Below the pieces are notes generated by a model that did no database searches, was not told the origin of the DNA, and saw only the letters and a list, made by a program, of their open reading frames with translations. Below are positions 16,413-24,402 of a DNA stretch of 64,000 bases, one piece after another; the first letter of the stretch is position 1, and each line of letters starts with the position of its first letter. Origin of the DNA: an uncultured Sutterella sp. Lineage in GTDB: Bacteria > Pseudomonadota > Gammaproteobacteria > Burkholderiales > Burkholderiaceae_F. The position numbers and the translations under genes are program-made. The DNA lies in assembly GCA_958347955.1 (NCBI GenBank), contig CATVXH010000009.1:10825-74824 (forward strand), read 5' to 3'.

Positions 16413-17054
16413 ATGTTGCGTCGCATGTTTTTGACTTTAGTGGGTTGTTTGGCTTTGGCGACTGCTATGTTGCCCGTGTCTGCGGCTCCGGCGGCACAAT
16501 CGCCTGATGAGTTTGTTTTGAAAGTGTCCAATGACATTTTGGATGCCATCAAGAAAGATCCTAAGTTGCAAAAGGGGGAAAAGCAGGCCGTAGAAGCTCT
16601 TGTGGATGAAAAAATGATGCCAGTGGTCGACTTTTTGCGAATGACCCGCATGGCTGTCGGTCCCAAGTGGCGTGAAGCAACACCCGAGCAACGTGAGCAA
16701 CTCCAACATCTTTTCAGAGAAACTCTGATTCAAGTCTATTCTGGCGCTCTCAGTATGGCTAAAGATCAAAAGGTTCGCATTTTGCCTCGCGGACAGAATG
16801 ACGGGACCGAAGCCATTGTTAGGACGGGAATGAGTTCGGTATCTGATCCCGGAAAGCCTGAGGTTCAAATAGTTTACCGTCTTCGCAACATTAAAGATCA
16901 GGGCTGGAAAGTCATTGACGTGAATGTCGAGGGGGTTTGGCTTGTGAGCAATTATCGCAATCAGTACGGAACGATCGCCGCTCAAGAAGGCATTTCCGGT
17001 TTGATCAAACGTATGCAAGAACGAGTCAATAATCCGGAACAAGCGAAAAAGTAA
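16413..17054 (+). CDS. mlaC: Periplasmic phospholipid shuttle MlaC
   Basis: A 213-residue periplasmic protein of the MlaC/Ttg2D family that ferries phospholipid between MlaA and MlaD. A signal peptide covers about residues 1-27 (MLPVSAAPAA cleavage region). The family segments DFLRMTRMAVGPKWREATPEQREQL..LF.E.LI..YSGAL and WKVIDVNVEGVWLVSNYRNQ are present. I chose the ATG at 16413, with AAAGGAG upstream. The open frame extends upstream into mlaA, but those 16 residues are not part of the signal peptide. Confidence 0.94.
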   Translation: MLRRMFLTLVGCLALATAMLPVSAAPAAQSPDEFVLKVSNDILDAIKKDPKLQKGEKQAVEALVDEKMMPVVDFLRMTRMAVGPKWREATPEQREQLQHLFRETLIQVYSGALSMAKDQKVRILPRGQNDGTEAIVRTGMSSVSDPGKPEVQIVYRLRNIKDQGWKVIDVNVEGVWLVSNYRNQYGTIAAQEGISGLIKRMQERVNNPEQAKK

Positions 17055-17083
17055 ACAGAAGATTTAGCCCTGCTCGGTAATGG

Positions 17084-17365
17084 ATGGCCATGAAAATTGA
17101 TCAAGAAATGGTGACTTTTGATGATATTGGTCACTGGGAAAGTCAGGCGAGGGAGGCTCTTATCGCTTGCGACGCTGTTTTCGACTGCTCGGAAGTGAAG
17201 AGCGCTGACAGCGCTCTTTTGGCGCTGATTTTGAAGTGGCTGAAAGAGGCTCAAGAGAAAAATCTTCAGCCACAGATCATTAACTTGCCTGAAGGAATGT
17301 GGAGTCTTGCCAAGCTTTATGGAGTGAGGGGCCTAATTCGCCCTTACTGTTTCAAGACGCCCTAA
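17084..17365 (+). CDS. mlaB: STAS-domain protein MlaB
   Basis: A 93-residue single STAS domain. The order VFDCSEVKSADSALLALILKWLKEAQ matches the STAS fold with the conserved D-S pair. It ends the mla operon and should be the small cytoplasmic subunit that supports MlaF activity. Identity with E. coli MlaB is low, so the call rests on fold pattern and position. The neighbour expected next in many proteobacteria, a BolA-type gene, is not seen; murA follows after 124 bases. Confidence 0.82.
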   Translation: MAMKIDQEMVTFDDIGHWESQAREALIACDAVFDCSEVKSADSALLALILKWLKEAQEKNLQPQIINLPEGMWSLAKLYGVRGLIRPYCFKTP

Positions 17366-17489
17366 TAATGACAGCCAAAGCTGGGAAATTGAAAAAATAA
17401 TTTTCCAGAGATCGAATCGTTTTACCAGTTTGTTAAGATGGCAAAGACGATAGGTTGCCAGTAAATTTTTGGAAACAACATAGCAGATT

Positions 17490-18746
17490 ATGGAAAAACT
17501 AAAAGTAACCGGTGGTTGTCGCTTAAATGGCGAGGTAAAGGCTTCTGGTGCGAAGAATGCGGCTCTGCCGATTATTGCTGCGGCTTTGTTGACTGCGGAC
17601 GATCTTGTTTTAAATAACGTACCTCATTTGTCAGATATCCGTACGATGGGAAGGCTGTTGACTGGCCTGGGGGTGACGGTTGAGCGGCAAAACGATTCAG
17701 AAACGGTAAGACTTAACGCTAAAGATCTAACAACGCTTACCGCTCCGTATGATCTCGTGAAAACTATGCGTGCGTCAATTGTGACGCTTGGCCCAATGCT
17801 GGCTCGCTTCGGAGAAGCCCGAGTGTCTTTGCCGGGGGGCTGCGCGATCGGCGCGCGTCCTGTTGATCAGCACATCAAGGGGCTCCAGACTCTGGGGGCC
17901 GAGGTTGTTATTGATCACGGTTATGTGGTTGCGAAAGCTAAACGATTAAAGGGCGCCCATATCGTTACGGACATGGTGACGGTTACTGGGACAGAAAATT
18001 TGTTGATGGCCGCCACTCTTGCTGAAGGTACAACAGTGATTGAAAATGCGGCTCGGGAACCCGAAGTGGTGGATCTGGCTCAATGTCTCAATGCTATGGG
18101 GGCCAAGATTCGTGGCGCGGGAACTTCGGTGATCGAAATTGAGGGTGTTGATCAATTGCATGGTGCAACACACTCTGTTTTGCCCGACAGGATAGAGACA
18201 GGGAGCTTCCTTGTTGCCTCTCTGATGACTCGTGGGGACGTGACGGTGACTCATGCCGCGCCTCACACACTTGATATTGTGTTGGATAAACTACGTGAGG
18301 CAGGGGCAACTGTGCGCACGGGTAATGATTGGATTCGCGTCAGTATCGATAAACGTCCCCGAGCGGTTAGTGTGCGGACAGTGCCTCATCCAGGCTTCCC
18401 GACAGATATGCAGGCTCAGTTCATGGCTTTGGATACGATCGCTGAAGGCACGGGTCGCATTACGGAAACAATTTTTGAAAATCGATTCATGCATGTACCG
18501 GAATTACAGCGCTTGGGGGCGAATATTACAGTGGACGGGCATACAGCGGTTGTGAGCGGTGTGCCGGAATTGTCCGGTGCTTGTGTCATGGCAACGGATT
18601 TGAGAGCCTCGGCTTCTCTTGTGATAGCGGGTTTAGTGGCTAAGGGCGAGACGATAGTCGATCGTATATACCATTTGGATCGCGGCTATGATCACATGGA
18701 AGTAAAATTGGCCTCATTGGGTGCTCAGATTGAGCGCATTGCCTAA
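17490..18746 (+). CDS. murA: UDP-N-acetylglucosamine 1-carboxyvinyltransferase
   Basis: A 418-residue enzyme that transfers enolpyruvate from PEP to UDP-GlcNAc, the first committed step of peptidoglycan synthesis. The conserved K22 lies in SGAKNAALPI, and the active-site cysteine is C118 in LPGGCAIGARPVDQH, the fosfomycin-sensitive form. FPTDMQAQ and the C-terminal DRGYD are also present. In related bacteria the his operon usually begins right after murA; here the HIT-protein gene follows after 29 bases. Confidence 0.97.
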   Translation: MEKLKVTGGCRLNGEVKASGAKNAALPIIAAALLTADDLVLNNVPHLSDIRTMGRLLTGLGVTVERQNDSETVRLNAKDLTTLTAPYDLVKTMRASIVTLGPMLARFGEARVSLPGGCAIGARPVDQHIKGLQTLGAEVVIDHGYVVAKAKRLKGAHIVTDMVTVTGTENLLMAATLAEGTTVIENAAREPEVVDLAQCLNAMGAKIRGAGTSVIEIEGVDQLHGATHSVLPDRIETGSFLVASLMTRGDVTVTHAAPHTLDIVLDKLREAGATVRTGNDWIRVSIDKRPRAVSVRTVPHPGFPTDMQAQFMALDTIAEGTGRITETIFENRFMHVPELQRLGANITVDGHTAVVSGVPELSGACVMATDLRASASLVIAGLVAKGETIVDRIYHLDRGYDHMEVKLASLGAQIERIA

Positions 18747-18775
18747 CCAGAGGAATTCTGAGAAAGGAAAACTCT

Positions 18776-19117
18776 ATGCAAGACTGCATCTTTTGCAAAA
18801 TCATTAAGGGTGAAATCCCCTGTAAGAAAGTCTATGAAGACGAGGATGTGTTGGCGTTTCACGACATCAATCCTTCTGCGCCTATTCATTTTCTTTTGAT
18901 TCCGAAAAAGCACTTGGTTTCTTTGGCAGACGCTCAGCCTGAAGATACGCCGCTTTTAGGTAAAATGCTTGCACTGGTACCTCAGTTGGCTAAAGAACAA
19001 GGCTGTCAAAACGGATTCCGTGTAGTCATCAATACGGGGCGCGATGGCGGTCAGGAAGTTGGTCACTTGCATATTCACGTTATGGGCGGTCCTCAACCTT
19101 GGCCGCGTAGGAGTTAA
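18776..19117 (+). CDS. hinT: HIT-family purine nucleoside phosphoramidase
   Basis: A 113-residue HIT protein. It starts CIFCKIIKGEIPCKKVYEDEDVLAFHDI.P.AP.H.L.IPKKH and ends with the histidine triad GHLHIHVMGG. This is the HinT branch, which hydrolyses AMP-lysine and related adenosine phosphoramidates; the physiological role is unclear. It precedes tatA by two bases, as in other Burkholderiales, where it sits at the end of the his operon. The ribosome binding site is AGAAAGGAAAA. Confidence 0.93.
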   Translation: MQDCIFCKIIKGEIPCKKVYEDEDVLAFHDINPSAPIHFLLIPKKHLVSLADAQPEDTPLLGKMLALVPQLAKEQGCQNGFRVVINTGRDGGQEVGHLHIHVMGGPQPWPRRS

Positions 19118-19119
19118 AA

Positions 19120-19347
19120 ATGGGTAGTTTTTCCGTTTGGCACTGGGTGATCGTTTTGATCATTGTCCTTTTGGTTTTCGGAACGAGCAAACTCAGGAAC
19201 TTAGGTCGTGACTTGGGTAGCGGCATTAAGGGGTTTAAGGAAGGCTTAAAAGAAGGCCAAGAGGATGAAACCAAAAAGGTTACTAACGAGGCTTCCGCAA
19301 AAACTCTTGACGTAGCTGCCAAAGAAAAGACAGAGGCTAACAAATAA
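19120..19347 (+). CDS. tatA: Twin-arginine translocase subunit TatA
   Basis: A 75-residue protein with the N-terminal membrane helix (FSVWHWVIVLIIVLLVFGTSKL), the FG hinge, then the amphipathic helix LRNLGRDLGSGIKGFKEGLKEG and a charged tail. TatA oligomers form the variable pore that moves folded proteins. It lies two bases behind hinT and 59 bases before tatB. A terminator-like hairpin fills that gap, which may favour TatA over TatBC. Confidence 0.95.
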   Translation: MGSFSVWHWVIVLIIVLLVFGTSKLRNLGRDLGSGIKGFKEGLKEGQEDETKKVTNEASAKTLDVAAKEKTEANK

Positions 19348-19365
19348 CATCTGAGGAAAAGGCTA

Positions 19366-19406
19366 GGGCGGGGATCGGTTGATCCGTCGCCCGCTTTTTG
19401 TCTTTT
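19366..19406 (+). terminator. Terminator-like hairpin between tatA and tatB
   Basis: GGGCGGGGATC (19366-19376), loop GGTT, then GATCC-G-TCGCCC (19381-19392) form an 11-bp stem with one bulge and one G-U pair. It is followed by GCTTTTTGTCTTTT, which runs right up to the tatB ATG. It looks like an attenuating intrinsic terminator inside the tat operon. Confidence 0.6.
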
Positions 19407-20009
19407 ATGTTTGATCTCGGTTTTACAGAAATTTTAGTTATCGGCGTTGTCGCGCTAGTGGTACTCGGACCTGAGAAAATGCCCGAAGTCGCTCGTGCGG
19501 CTGGACGCTTTTTGGCTAAGGCTCAGAGTTATGTTTCTCAAATAAAAGGGGAATTTGATCGAGAGTCTCAGCTTTCCGAAATCAACAAAATCCGTCAGGA
19601 AATAGCCTCATCGGCGACGAGTTTGCGGCAAACGGTCTCTGAAGTCCAATCCACTCTCACAAAGCAAGCCGATGATATCAATCATGCGGTCAATGAGCTG
19701 ACGGCAGACAGTGAGAAGAGCGTCGATTCAGACCCCTATACACAATTTAATCAATCCGAAGCGACGTTATCGGCTTCGCGCTCAGAGTCGCCCAGCCCCT
19801 TCAGTTGGGAAAGCAATCCGGGTAGCTCCGATGCCTATCATTCACGCTATATTCCGCGTCGCTACAAACCCAGTCCATCACTAGATGATGTGGTTCAGGA
19901 GTTGGAGGAGTTGCGCAGAGAAATGGCCCTGCCTCGTAGAACGCTTGGTGGTTATAACAAACGCTACGCGCCCCGTGCCCGGGTTAATCGTCCGAGAATT
20001 TATCGATGA
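19407..20009 (+). CDS. tatB: Twin-arginine translocase subunit TatB
   Basis: A 200-residue TatB with the N-terminal MFDLGFTEILVIGVVALVVLGPEKMPEVARAAGRFLAKA signature, followed by a long polar region and a basic tail. TatB forms the substrate receptor together with TatC. I chose the ATG at 19407, where the family begins; a TTG at 19398 would add three residues. No ribosome binding site is visible, because a T-run lies directly before the start codon. It is 9 bases ahead of tatC. Confidence 0.93.
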   Translation: MFDLGFTEILVIGVVALVVLGPEKMPEVARAAGRFLAKAQSYVSQIKGEFDRESQLSEINKIRQEIASSATSLRQTVSEVQSTLTKQADDINHAVNELTADSEKSVDSDPYTQFNQSEATLSASRSESPSPFSWESNPGSSDAYHSRYIPRRYKPSPSLDDVVQELEELRREMALPRRTLGGYNKRYAPRARVNRPRIYR

Positions 20010-20018
20010 GAAATTCTG

Positions 20019-20804
20019 ATGGCTGAAAACAATAAACTCACCTACGAAAGTCCGGAAGATGCAGAGGTTGATCGTGAACAACCTTTGATGTCACACTTGT
20101 TGGAATTGCGAAACCGTTTGGTGCGTGCCGCTGCGAGTGTCATCATAGTTTTTGTGGCTTTGTCACCGTTCATGAAGCATATTTTTGACTTTTTGAGCAA
20201 GCCGTTGATGGCTGCTTTACCCCAAGGTGTCAAAATGCTTTCTACAGGGGTGGTGGCACCCTTTTTTGTGCCTCTTAAAGTCACACTCTTTTTGGCGTTT
20301 TTAATTGCATTACCTTATGTGCTTTACCAAGTATGGGCTTTTGTCGCGCCCGGGCTTTATAAGCGCGAAAAACGATTGATTTTTCCGATTCTGGCATCAA
20401 GCTTGATAATGTTTGCACTGGGAATGCTTTACTGCTATTTCATCGTGTTTCGGATGGTTTTTATGTTCATTGCGGGATTTAGCCCTGAAAGTGTGAATTT
20501 CGCGCCGGACATCGATGCTTATTTTAGTTTTGTTATTACCATGTTTGTGGCCTTTGGCATCACTTTCGAGGTACCTATTGTCGTGATGGTTTTAAACCGT
20601 ATGGGTGTGGCTACCTATGAACGGTTGAAAAAGATTCGCCCTTATGTGATTGTGGGGGCTTTTGTGATTGCGGCCATTGTGACACCTCCGGATGTGATGA
20701 GCCAATGTCTGCTGGCGATACCTTTGGTTATTCTTTACCAGGTGGGTTTGTGGTGTGTTTGTCTCTTCGGTAAGAAAGATCAACAACCTGAGGCTGCATC
20801 CTAA
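20019..20804 (+). CDS. tatC: Twin-arginine translocase subunit TatC
   Basis: A 261-residue membrane protein with six helices. The signature LMSHLLELRNRLVRAA contains the residues that bind the twin-arginine signal. Next come ALPYVLYQVWAFVAPGLYKREKR and the final AAIVTPPDVMSQCLLAIPLVILYQVGLW. TatC recognises signal peptides of folded cofactor-containing proteins. It ends the tat cluster and is followed 33 bases later by a Nif3-like gene. Confidence 0.96.
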   Translation: MAENNKLTYESPEDAEVDREQPLMSHLLELRNRLVRAAASVIIVFVALSPFMKHIFDFLSKPLMAALPQGVKMLSTGVVAPFFVPLKVTLFLAFLIALPYVLYQVWAFVAPGLYKREKRLIFPILASSLIMFALGMLYCYFIVFRMVFMFIAGFSPESVNFAPDIDAYFSFVITMFVAFGITFEVPIVVMVLNRMGVATYERLKKIRPYVIVGAFVIAAIVTPPDVMSQCLLAIPLVILYQVGLWCVCLFGKKDQQPEAAS

Positions 20805-20837
20805 CTTCACTCTCTCCACTTCCAAGGGGGAATTTCT

Positions 20838-21581
20838 ATGCGAAAACACGATCTGATAGAGTCTCTCAACGGGCTTTTGCACCCGGAACTTTTTAAAGAT
20901 TACGCTCCCAATGGTCTTCAGGTTGAGGGAAAAGACGATATTAAACGTATTGTGACGGCTGTGTCTGCAACGCAAAATGTGATTGATCGTGCGGTGCAAT
21001 TACAAGCGGACGCTCTTTTGGTGCATCACGGTTGGTTTTGGCGTGGAGAAAATCCGACCATTGTAGGCACTAAATATAAGAGGCTTAAAGCAATAATGAG
21101 CTCAGAGATGAACTTGATTGCCTATCACTTGCCTTTAGATGCTCATGAAACCCTTGGAAATAACGCTCAAATGGCCGCTCTGTTACAAGCGGATGAAATT
21201 GTTTTGGGAGGAGAGAACAATTTCATTTGGAGTGGAAAAGTAGCGGCGACTTCTGTTAAAGACTTAGCTATTTGTTTGGAAAAAGCTTTAAATAGAAAAC
21301 CATTGGTGTTGGGAGACGCGTCAGTTAGGGTAGAGCGCCTAGCGTGGTGTTCCGGTTCGGCAGAGGGCTTTTTCGAGTCAGCTATTGCAATGGGGGCGCA
21401 GGCTTATATCAGCGGCGAAGCCACGGAGAGGACGACTCACCTAGCTCGTGAGAGTGGGGTGCCTTTTTTGGTTTGCGGACATCATGCAACAGAGCGTTTG
21501 GGTGTTCGCGCCTTAGGTCAATGGATACAGAAAAAATACGGTTTGGAATGCACTTTCGTGGATGATGATAATCCAATCTAA
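20838..21581 (+). CDS. Nif3/YbgI-like dinuclear metal protein
   Basis: A 247-residue protein of the Nif3/YbgI family, which forms hexameric rings with a two-metal site. The metal ligands appear in DALLVHHGWFW and in the C-terminal VCGHHATERLG; AYHLPLDAH is also typical. YbgI has been linked to GTP cyclohydrolase-I-like activity and stress responses, but the true reaction is not settled. In many Burkholderiales this gene is followed by petABC (cytochrome bc1); here sspA follows after 126 bases. Confidence 0.88.
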   Translation: MRKHDLIESLNGLLHPELFKDYAPNGLQVEGKDDIKRIVTAVSATQNVIDRAVQLQADALLVHHGWFWRGENPTIVGTKYKRLKAIMSSEMNLIAYHLPLDAHETLGNNAQMAALLQADEIVLGGENNFIWSGKVAATSVKDLAICLEKALNRKPLVLGDASVRVERLAWCSGSAEGFFESAIAMGAQAYISGEATERTTHLARESGVPFLVCGHHATERLGVRALGQWIQKKYGLECTFVDDDNPI

Positions 21582-21707
21582 CCAAATGATTTTTAATGGG
21601 AAATCCCAATTAAGATAGCTATTTTTTTTAGAAGCTCTTAAAATTAATACCTAGTGTGTTTTTAATTCAAAGCCTGAAAGATTTTGCGCACTGAGGAGTA
21701 ATTAGAA

Positions 21708-22310
21708 ATGATTTTGTATTCCGGTACGACCTGTCCGTTTTCTCATCGCTGTCGTTTTCTTTTATATGAAAAAGGAATGGATTTTGAAGTTCGCGATGTC
21801 GATGTGAACAACATTCCCGCCGATATCCTTACGATGAATCCGTACGGCGAAGTGCCGGTGCTTGTTGAGCGTGAATTTTTTCTCTACGAAGCCAATATCA
21901 TTTGCGAATACTTGGACGAACGTTTCCCGCATCCGCAGTTGATGCCTGCGGAACCTGTTTTGCGAGCGCGCGTTCGGTTATTCATGTTCAATTTCGAGCG
22001 AGAACTTTTCTCGCATGTCAGAACGCTGGAGTCGCGAGAAGCTGACGAGGCTTCCAAGGAAATCGCGCGAGCGAGCATTCGGGACCAGCTGACGGCGATG
22101 GCTCCTATTTTTACGAAAAACAAGTACATTTTTGGCGAGGAGTTCACGATGTTGGATGTCGTGATGGCTCCGTTGCTCTGGCGCTTGGGACTTTACGGTA
22201 TTGAATTGCCGAAGTCCGCTGCTCCTTTGCATAAGTACGCTGAGAGACTATTCTCGCGTCAGTCTTTTATTGACTCGATGACACCTTCTGAAAAGGTGAT
22301 GCGTCGCTAG
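21708..22310 (+). CDS. sspA: Stringent starvation protein A
   Basis: A 200-residue protein of the glutathione-transferase fold. The N-terminal half reads MILYSGTTCPFSHRCRFLLYEKGMDFEVRDVDVNNIPADI...NPYGEVPVLVERE..LYE..II.EYLDERFPHP, the pattern of SspA. SspA binds RNA polymerase and supports stationary-phase and acid survival rather than acting as a transferase. A GAGGAGTAATTAGAA binding site precedes the ATG. sspB follows after 19 bases. Confidence 0.93.
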   Translation: MILYSGTTCPFSHRCRFLLYEKGMDFEVRDVDVNNIPADILTMNPYGEVPVLVEREFFLYEANIICEYLDERFPHPQLMPAEPVLRARVRLFMFNFERELFSHVRTLESREADEASKEIARASIRDQLTAMAPIFTKNKYIFGEEFTMLDVVMAPLLWRLGLYGIELPKSAAPLHKYAERLFSRQSFIDSMTPSEKVMRR

Positions 22311-22329
22311 GATAGTGAAAGGTTCTTTT

Positions 22330-22707
22330 ATGTCCAGACCGTCTATTAAATCCTATTTGGTTCAGGCCATTTGGAATTGGTGCTCGGATGTGGGCTTGAC
22401 TCCGTATGTGCTCGTCCGTGTCGATGATCGCTGTGTTGTGCCTCAAGAATTTGTCGAAGATGGACAAATTATTTTTGATATTTCTTCTGATGCGACCCAC
22501 AACCTAGTTTTTGACGATCGGGAAATAAGTTTTGAAGCGCGTTTTGGGGAAAAAGCTTTGCGTTGTCGGGTTCCGTATCGCAACATTGCAGGCATGTTTC
22601 CCCAGGAGGAGCCGAACAAAGGCATGATGTTTAGCCCCCATAGTGACGAGGATGATGAGGAAGATCAACCACCCCCTCCCAAACCGGTCTTTTCTCGTGT
22701 AAAATAA
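22330..22707 (+). CDS. sspB: ClpXP adaptor SspB
   Basis: A 125-residue protein. Residues 1-100 (KSYLVQAIWNWCSDVGLTPYVLVRVDD to FSARFG/FEARFGEKALRCRVPY.NIAGMF) form the substrate-binding domain that recognises ssrA tags. The acidic linker DEDDEEDQ and the C-terminal KPVFSRVK are the ClpX-docking tail (VxxVK-like). I chose the ATG at 22330 with GAAAGG upstream. The pairing with sspA is the usual one. A tRNA gene follows 13 bases later. Confidence 0.93.
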   Translation: MSRPSIKSYLVQAIWNWCSDVGLTPYVLVRVDDRCVVPQEFVEDGQIIFDISSDATHNLVFDDREISFEARFGEKALRCRVPYRNIAGMFPQEEPNKGMMFSPHSDEDDEEDQPPPPKPVFSRVK

Positions 22708-22720
22708 ACCTCTCTTTGAT

Positions 22721-22796
22721 GCCCGTTTAGCTCAGTTGGTAGAGCAGCCGCCTTGTAAGCGGCAGGTCGTCTGTTCGAGTCAGTCAACGGGCACCA
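22721..22796 (+). tRNA. tRNA-Thr (anticodon UGU)
   Basis: A complete 76-base cloverleaf: acceptor stem GCCCGTT/AACGGGC, D arm GCTC-AGTTGGTA-GAGC, a perfect anticodon stem GCCGC/GCGGC around loop CTTGTAA (anticodon TGT), T loop TTCGAGT, discriminator A, and an encoded CCA. The T stem (GTCTG/CAGTC) has one T-T mismatch. The 3' end from 22788 doubles as the left attachment site of an integrative element, and the element restores the tRNA end exactly. Confidence 0.95.
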
Positions 22797-22802
22797 TCAA
22801 CG
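22788..22802 (+). other. attL, left attachment core
   Basis: CGGGCACCATCAACG covers the last nine bases of tRNA-Thr, with CCA, and six bases beyond. The identical 15 bases recur in the same direction at 25016-25030. The flanking bases differ (A before and C after here; T before and A after on the right), which fixes the core length. Confidence 0.85.
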
Positions 22803-22803
22803 C

Positions 22804-22836
22804 AAAAAGCACACAAATTATGTTGTGTGCTTTTTT
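22804..22836 (+). terminator. Element-borne terminator after tRNA-Thr
   Basis: GCACACAA and TTGTGTGC (8 bp, extended by A-T pairs) with loop ATTATG are followed by TTTTTT. It lies just inside attL, so it came with the element and replaces the host terminator that was displaced to 25031. Confidence 0.9.
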
Positions 22837-22843
22837 CGTCTCT

Positions 22844-23003
22844 GTGCCCGAAATTAAAGACTTTCAGGCGATCCCCACCAAAATTGAACGTACGTCAAAA
22901 TCTACATATTGTGTCTCAATTTTTTCCACCTGATGACCAAACTTCACGACGGGTGATGACCTAGCGCTTCATAGAACCCCTTGGCACCATGACGCTTGCG
23001 TGG
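22844..23003 (+). repeat. Left arm of the 160-bp inverted repeat
   Basis: This arm is repeated inverted at 24864-25022. Over its length I find no substitution, only three single-base length differences: T7 against T6 (near 22920), an extra G in GGGTGATGACC, and C3 against C4 (near 22980). Its outermost seven bases, GTGCCCG, are the inverse of the first seven bases of the att core. It contains the near-palindrome TTGAACGTACGTCAA and two TGATGACC boxes. Confidence 0.95.
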
Positions 23004-23061
23004 CATTGTTGTGTCATGTGATGACCAAGTGGTGTGTCTGGTGATGGTAAATTTGATGACC
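22932..23061 (+). repeat. Four TGATGACC boxes before and at the integrase start
   Basis: TGATGACC occurs at 22932-22939, 22955-22962, 23019-23026 and 23054-23061, all in the same direction; three are followed by AA. The first two lie in the left arm. In the right arm the first box is kept (inverted), while the second has lost one base. Spacing and position suggest arm-type integrase or regulator binding sites, but this is inference. Confidence 0.55.
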
Positions 23062-24360
23062 AATCGACAAATTGCGCAACTTCGCGACGGTGTTTTTGCA
23101 GTTGGCGGAGTGGTTGGTTTGTATGTTCGTAAACGTTACGGCAAACTCCGGTTCTTAATGCGTTGGTGTTCAAAAGGTGTTCGTCGTGACTGCTATTTGC
23201 CAAGAAACCTCACGCTGTTAGAAGCGCGAAAAATGGCTGTTCAGTATCGATTAAAAATTGATAGTGGGATTGATCCGCGGATTGAGAAAAAGGAAAGAGA
23301 AGTCCAATCCTTAACGAAAGTTCAGGCGCTTGATAAGCAAATTGAATGTCTCAAAAAGTCCTTTCGTAGCGTCGCCATGGAATGGTTGGAGTATCAGCGA
23401 GAAATTGGCGTTTGGAGAAACAATGAGAACGGTGAACATGCAGCCTATTTGCGTTTAAGAAAACACGCATTCCCGCGCCTGGAAAAGAAAGCAATTCATG
23501 AGATAACAGTTCAAGATATCTCCGAAGTATTAACTCCGATATGGGACCGTAAAGCAAGTGGAGACAAGTTGTATTACTTGTTACGAAGAATCTTCGCCTA
23601 CGCAATTGTTCAAGGTTATTATCGAGAAGAAAATCCTGTCGATAAAAGCGGAGTCCTTGGAGTACTCTTGCAGCCACTGACCATTCAAAGGACAGATGGT
23701 GAAAATCGAGCTGCTCTTCCATATGAGCAAATCCCTGAATTTATAGTTTCACTCATTGCAAACAGATCGGCGGGGGCTCTGGCTGTGGCGTTTAGTGTTC
23801 TGACCGCAACGAGATTTAAGGCGGTAAGGTTGGCAGAATGGTCAGAGTTTAATTTAAACAATCCGATACCCGCTTGGGAGATACCGATTGAGCATGACAA
23901 AAATAAGGGTAAGGGTCTACGAACAATCTTATTGAGCCCGCAAGCAATTCATATTCTCGAAATGATGAGGGAGACTCGCCAGCATGAGAGAATAATATTC
24001 CCAAGTTTGAGGGGAACGAGTCTGAGTGATTCTGCACCTTCACGAATGATCCACTACATGAATGAGCAACGTGTTTTAAAAGGATTAAGTCCATGGACAG
24101 ATCCAAATATGCAGGATGATAAAGGGGCTCCAATGACTATAACTCAACATGGAACAGCCAGATCTAGTTTCCGAACTTACTTTTCGTCAGAGGCAAATCG
24201 AAAGAAGTTTGATCAGGAAGCGGTCGAGTTATGTTTGTTGCATAAAGTTAAGCCCCTCAATGGTGCTTATGATCGATCGTTATTAGTGAAGGCTCGATAT
24301 GAAATCATGCTTGAATGGGGAAGATACTGTTTTTCCCTTTACACTAAAAATACGATTTGA
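23044..24360 (+). CDS. P4-type tyrosine integrase
   Basis: A roughly 438-residue tyrosine recombinase of the P4 type. The N-terminal arm-binding region (TNRQIAQLRDG...VGLYVRKRYGKLRFLMRW) is followed by a core-binding helical domain (AMEWLEYQRE to IHEITVQDI) and the catalytic domain. The catalytic residues are all recognisable: arginine in TATRFKAVRLAEW, the HGTARSSFRTYF box (H..R), histidine in CLLHKVK, and the tyrosine in GAYDRS. The protein should therefore be active. It should catalyse insertion at tRNA-Thr. The start is uncertain: ATG at 23044 or 23056, neither with a strong binding site. It is not fused or truncated. Confidence 0.9.
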   Translation: MVNLMTNRQIAQLRDGVFAVGGVVGLYVRKRYGKLRFLMRWCSKGVRRDCYLPRNLTLLEARKMAVQYRLKIDSGIDPRIEKKEREVQSLTKVQALDKQIECLKKSFRSVAMEWLEYQREIGVWRNNENGEHAAYLRLRKHAFPRLEKKAIHEITVQDISEVLTPIWDRKASGDKLYYLLRRIFAYAIVQGYYREENPVDKSGVLGVLLQPLTIQRTDGENRAALPYEQIPEFIVSLIANRSAGALAVAFSVLTATRFKAVRLAEWSEFNLNNPIPAWEIPIEHDKNKGKGLRTILLSPQAIHILEMMRETRQHERIIFPSLRGTSLSDSAPSRMIHYMNEQRVLKGLSPWTDPNMQDDKGAPMTITQHGTARSSFRTYFSSEANRKKFDQEAVELCLLHKVKPLNGAYDRSLLVKARYEIMLEWGRYCFSLYTKNTI

Positions 24361-24402
24361 TAATCTACAAATCAAGGTTATGTTTTGGGCGTCAGGTGTT
24401 GT

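Noticed and set aside
22736..22933. Open frame running through tRNA-Thr and the element end
   Set aside because: It overlaps a certain tRNA gene and a terminator.
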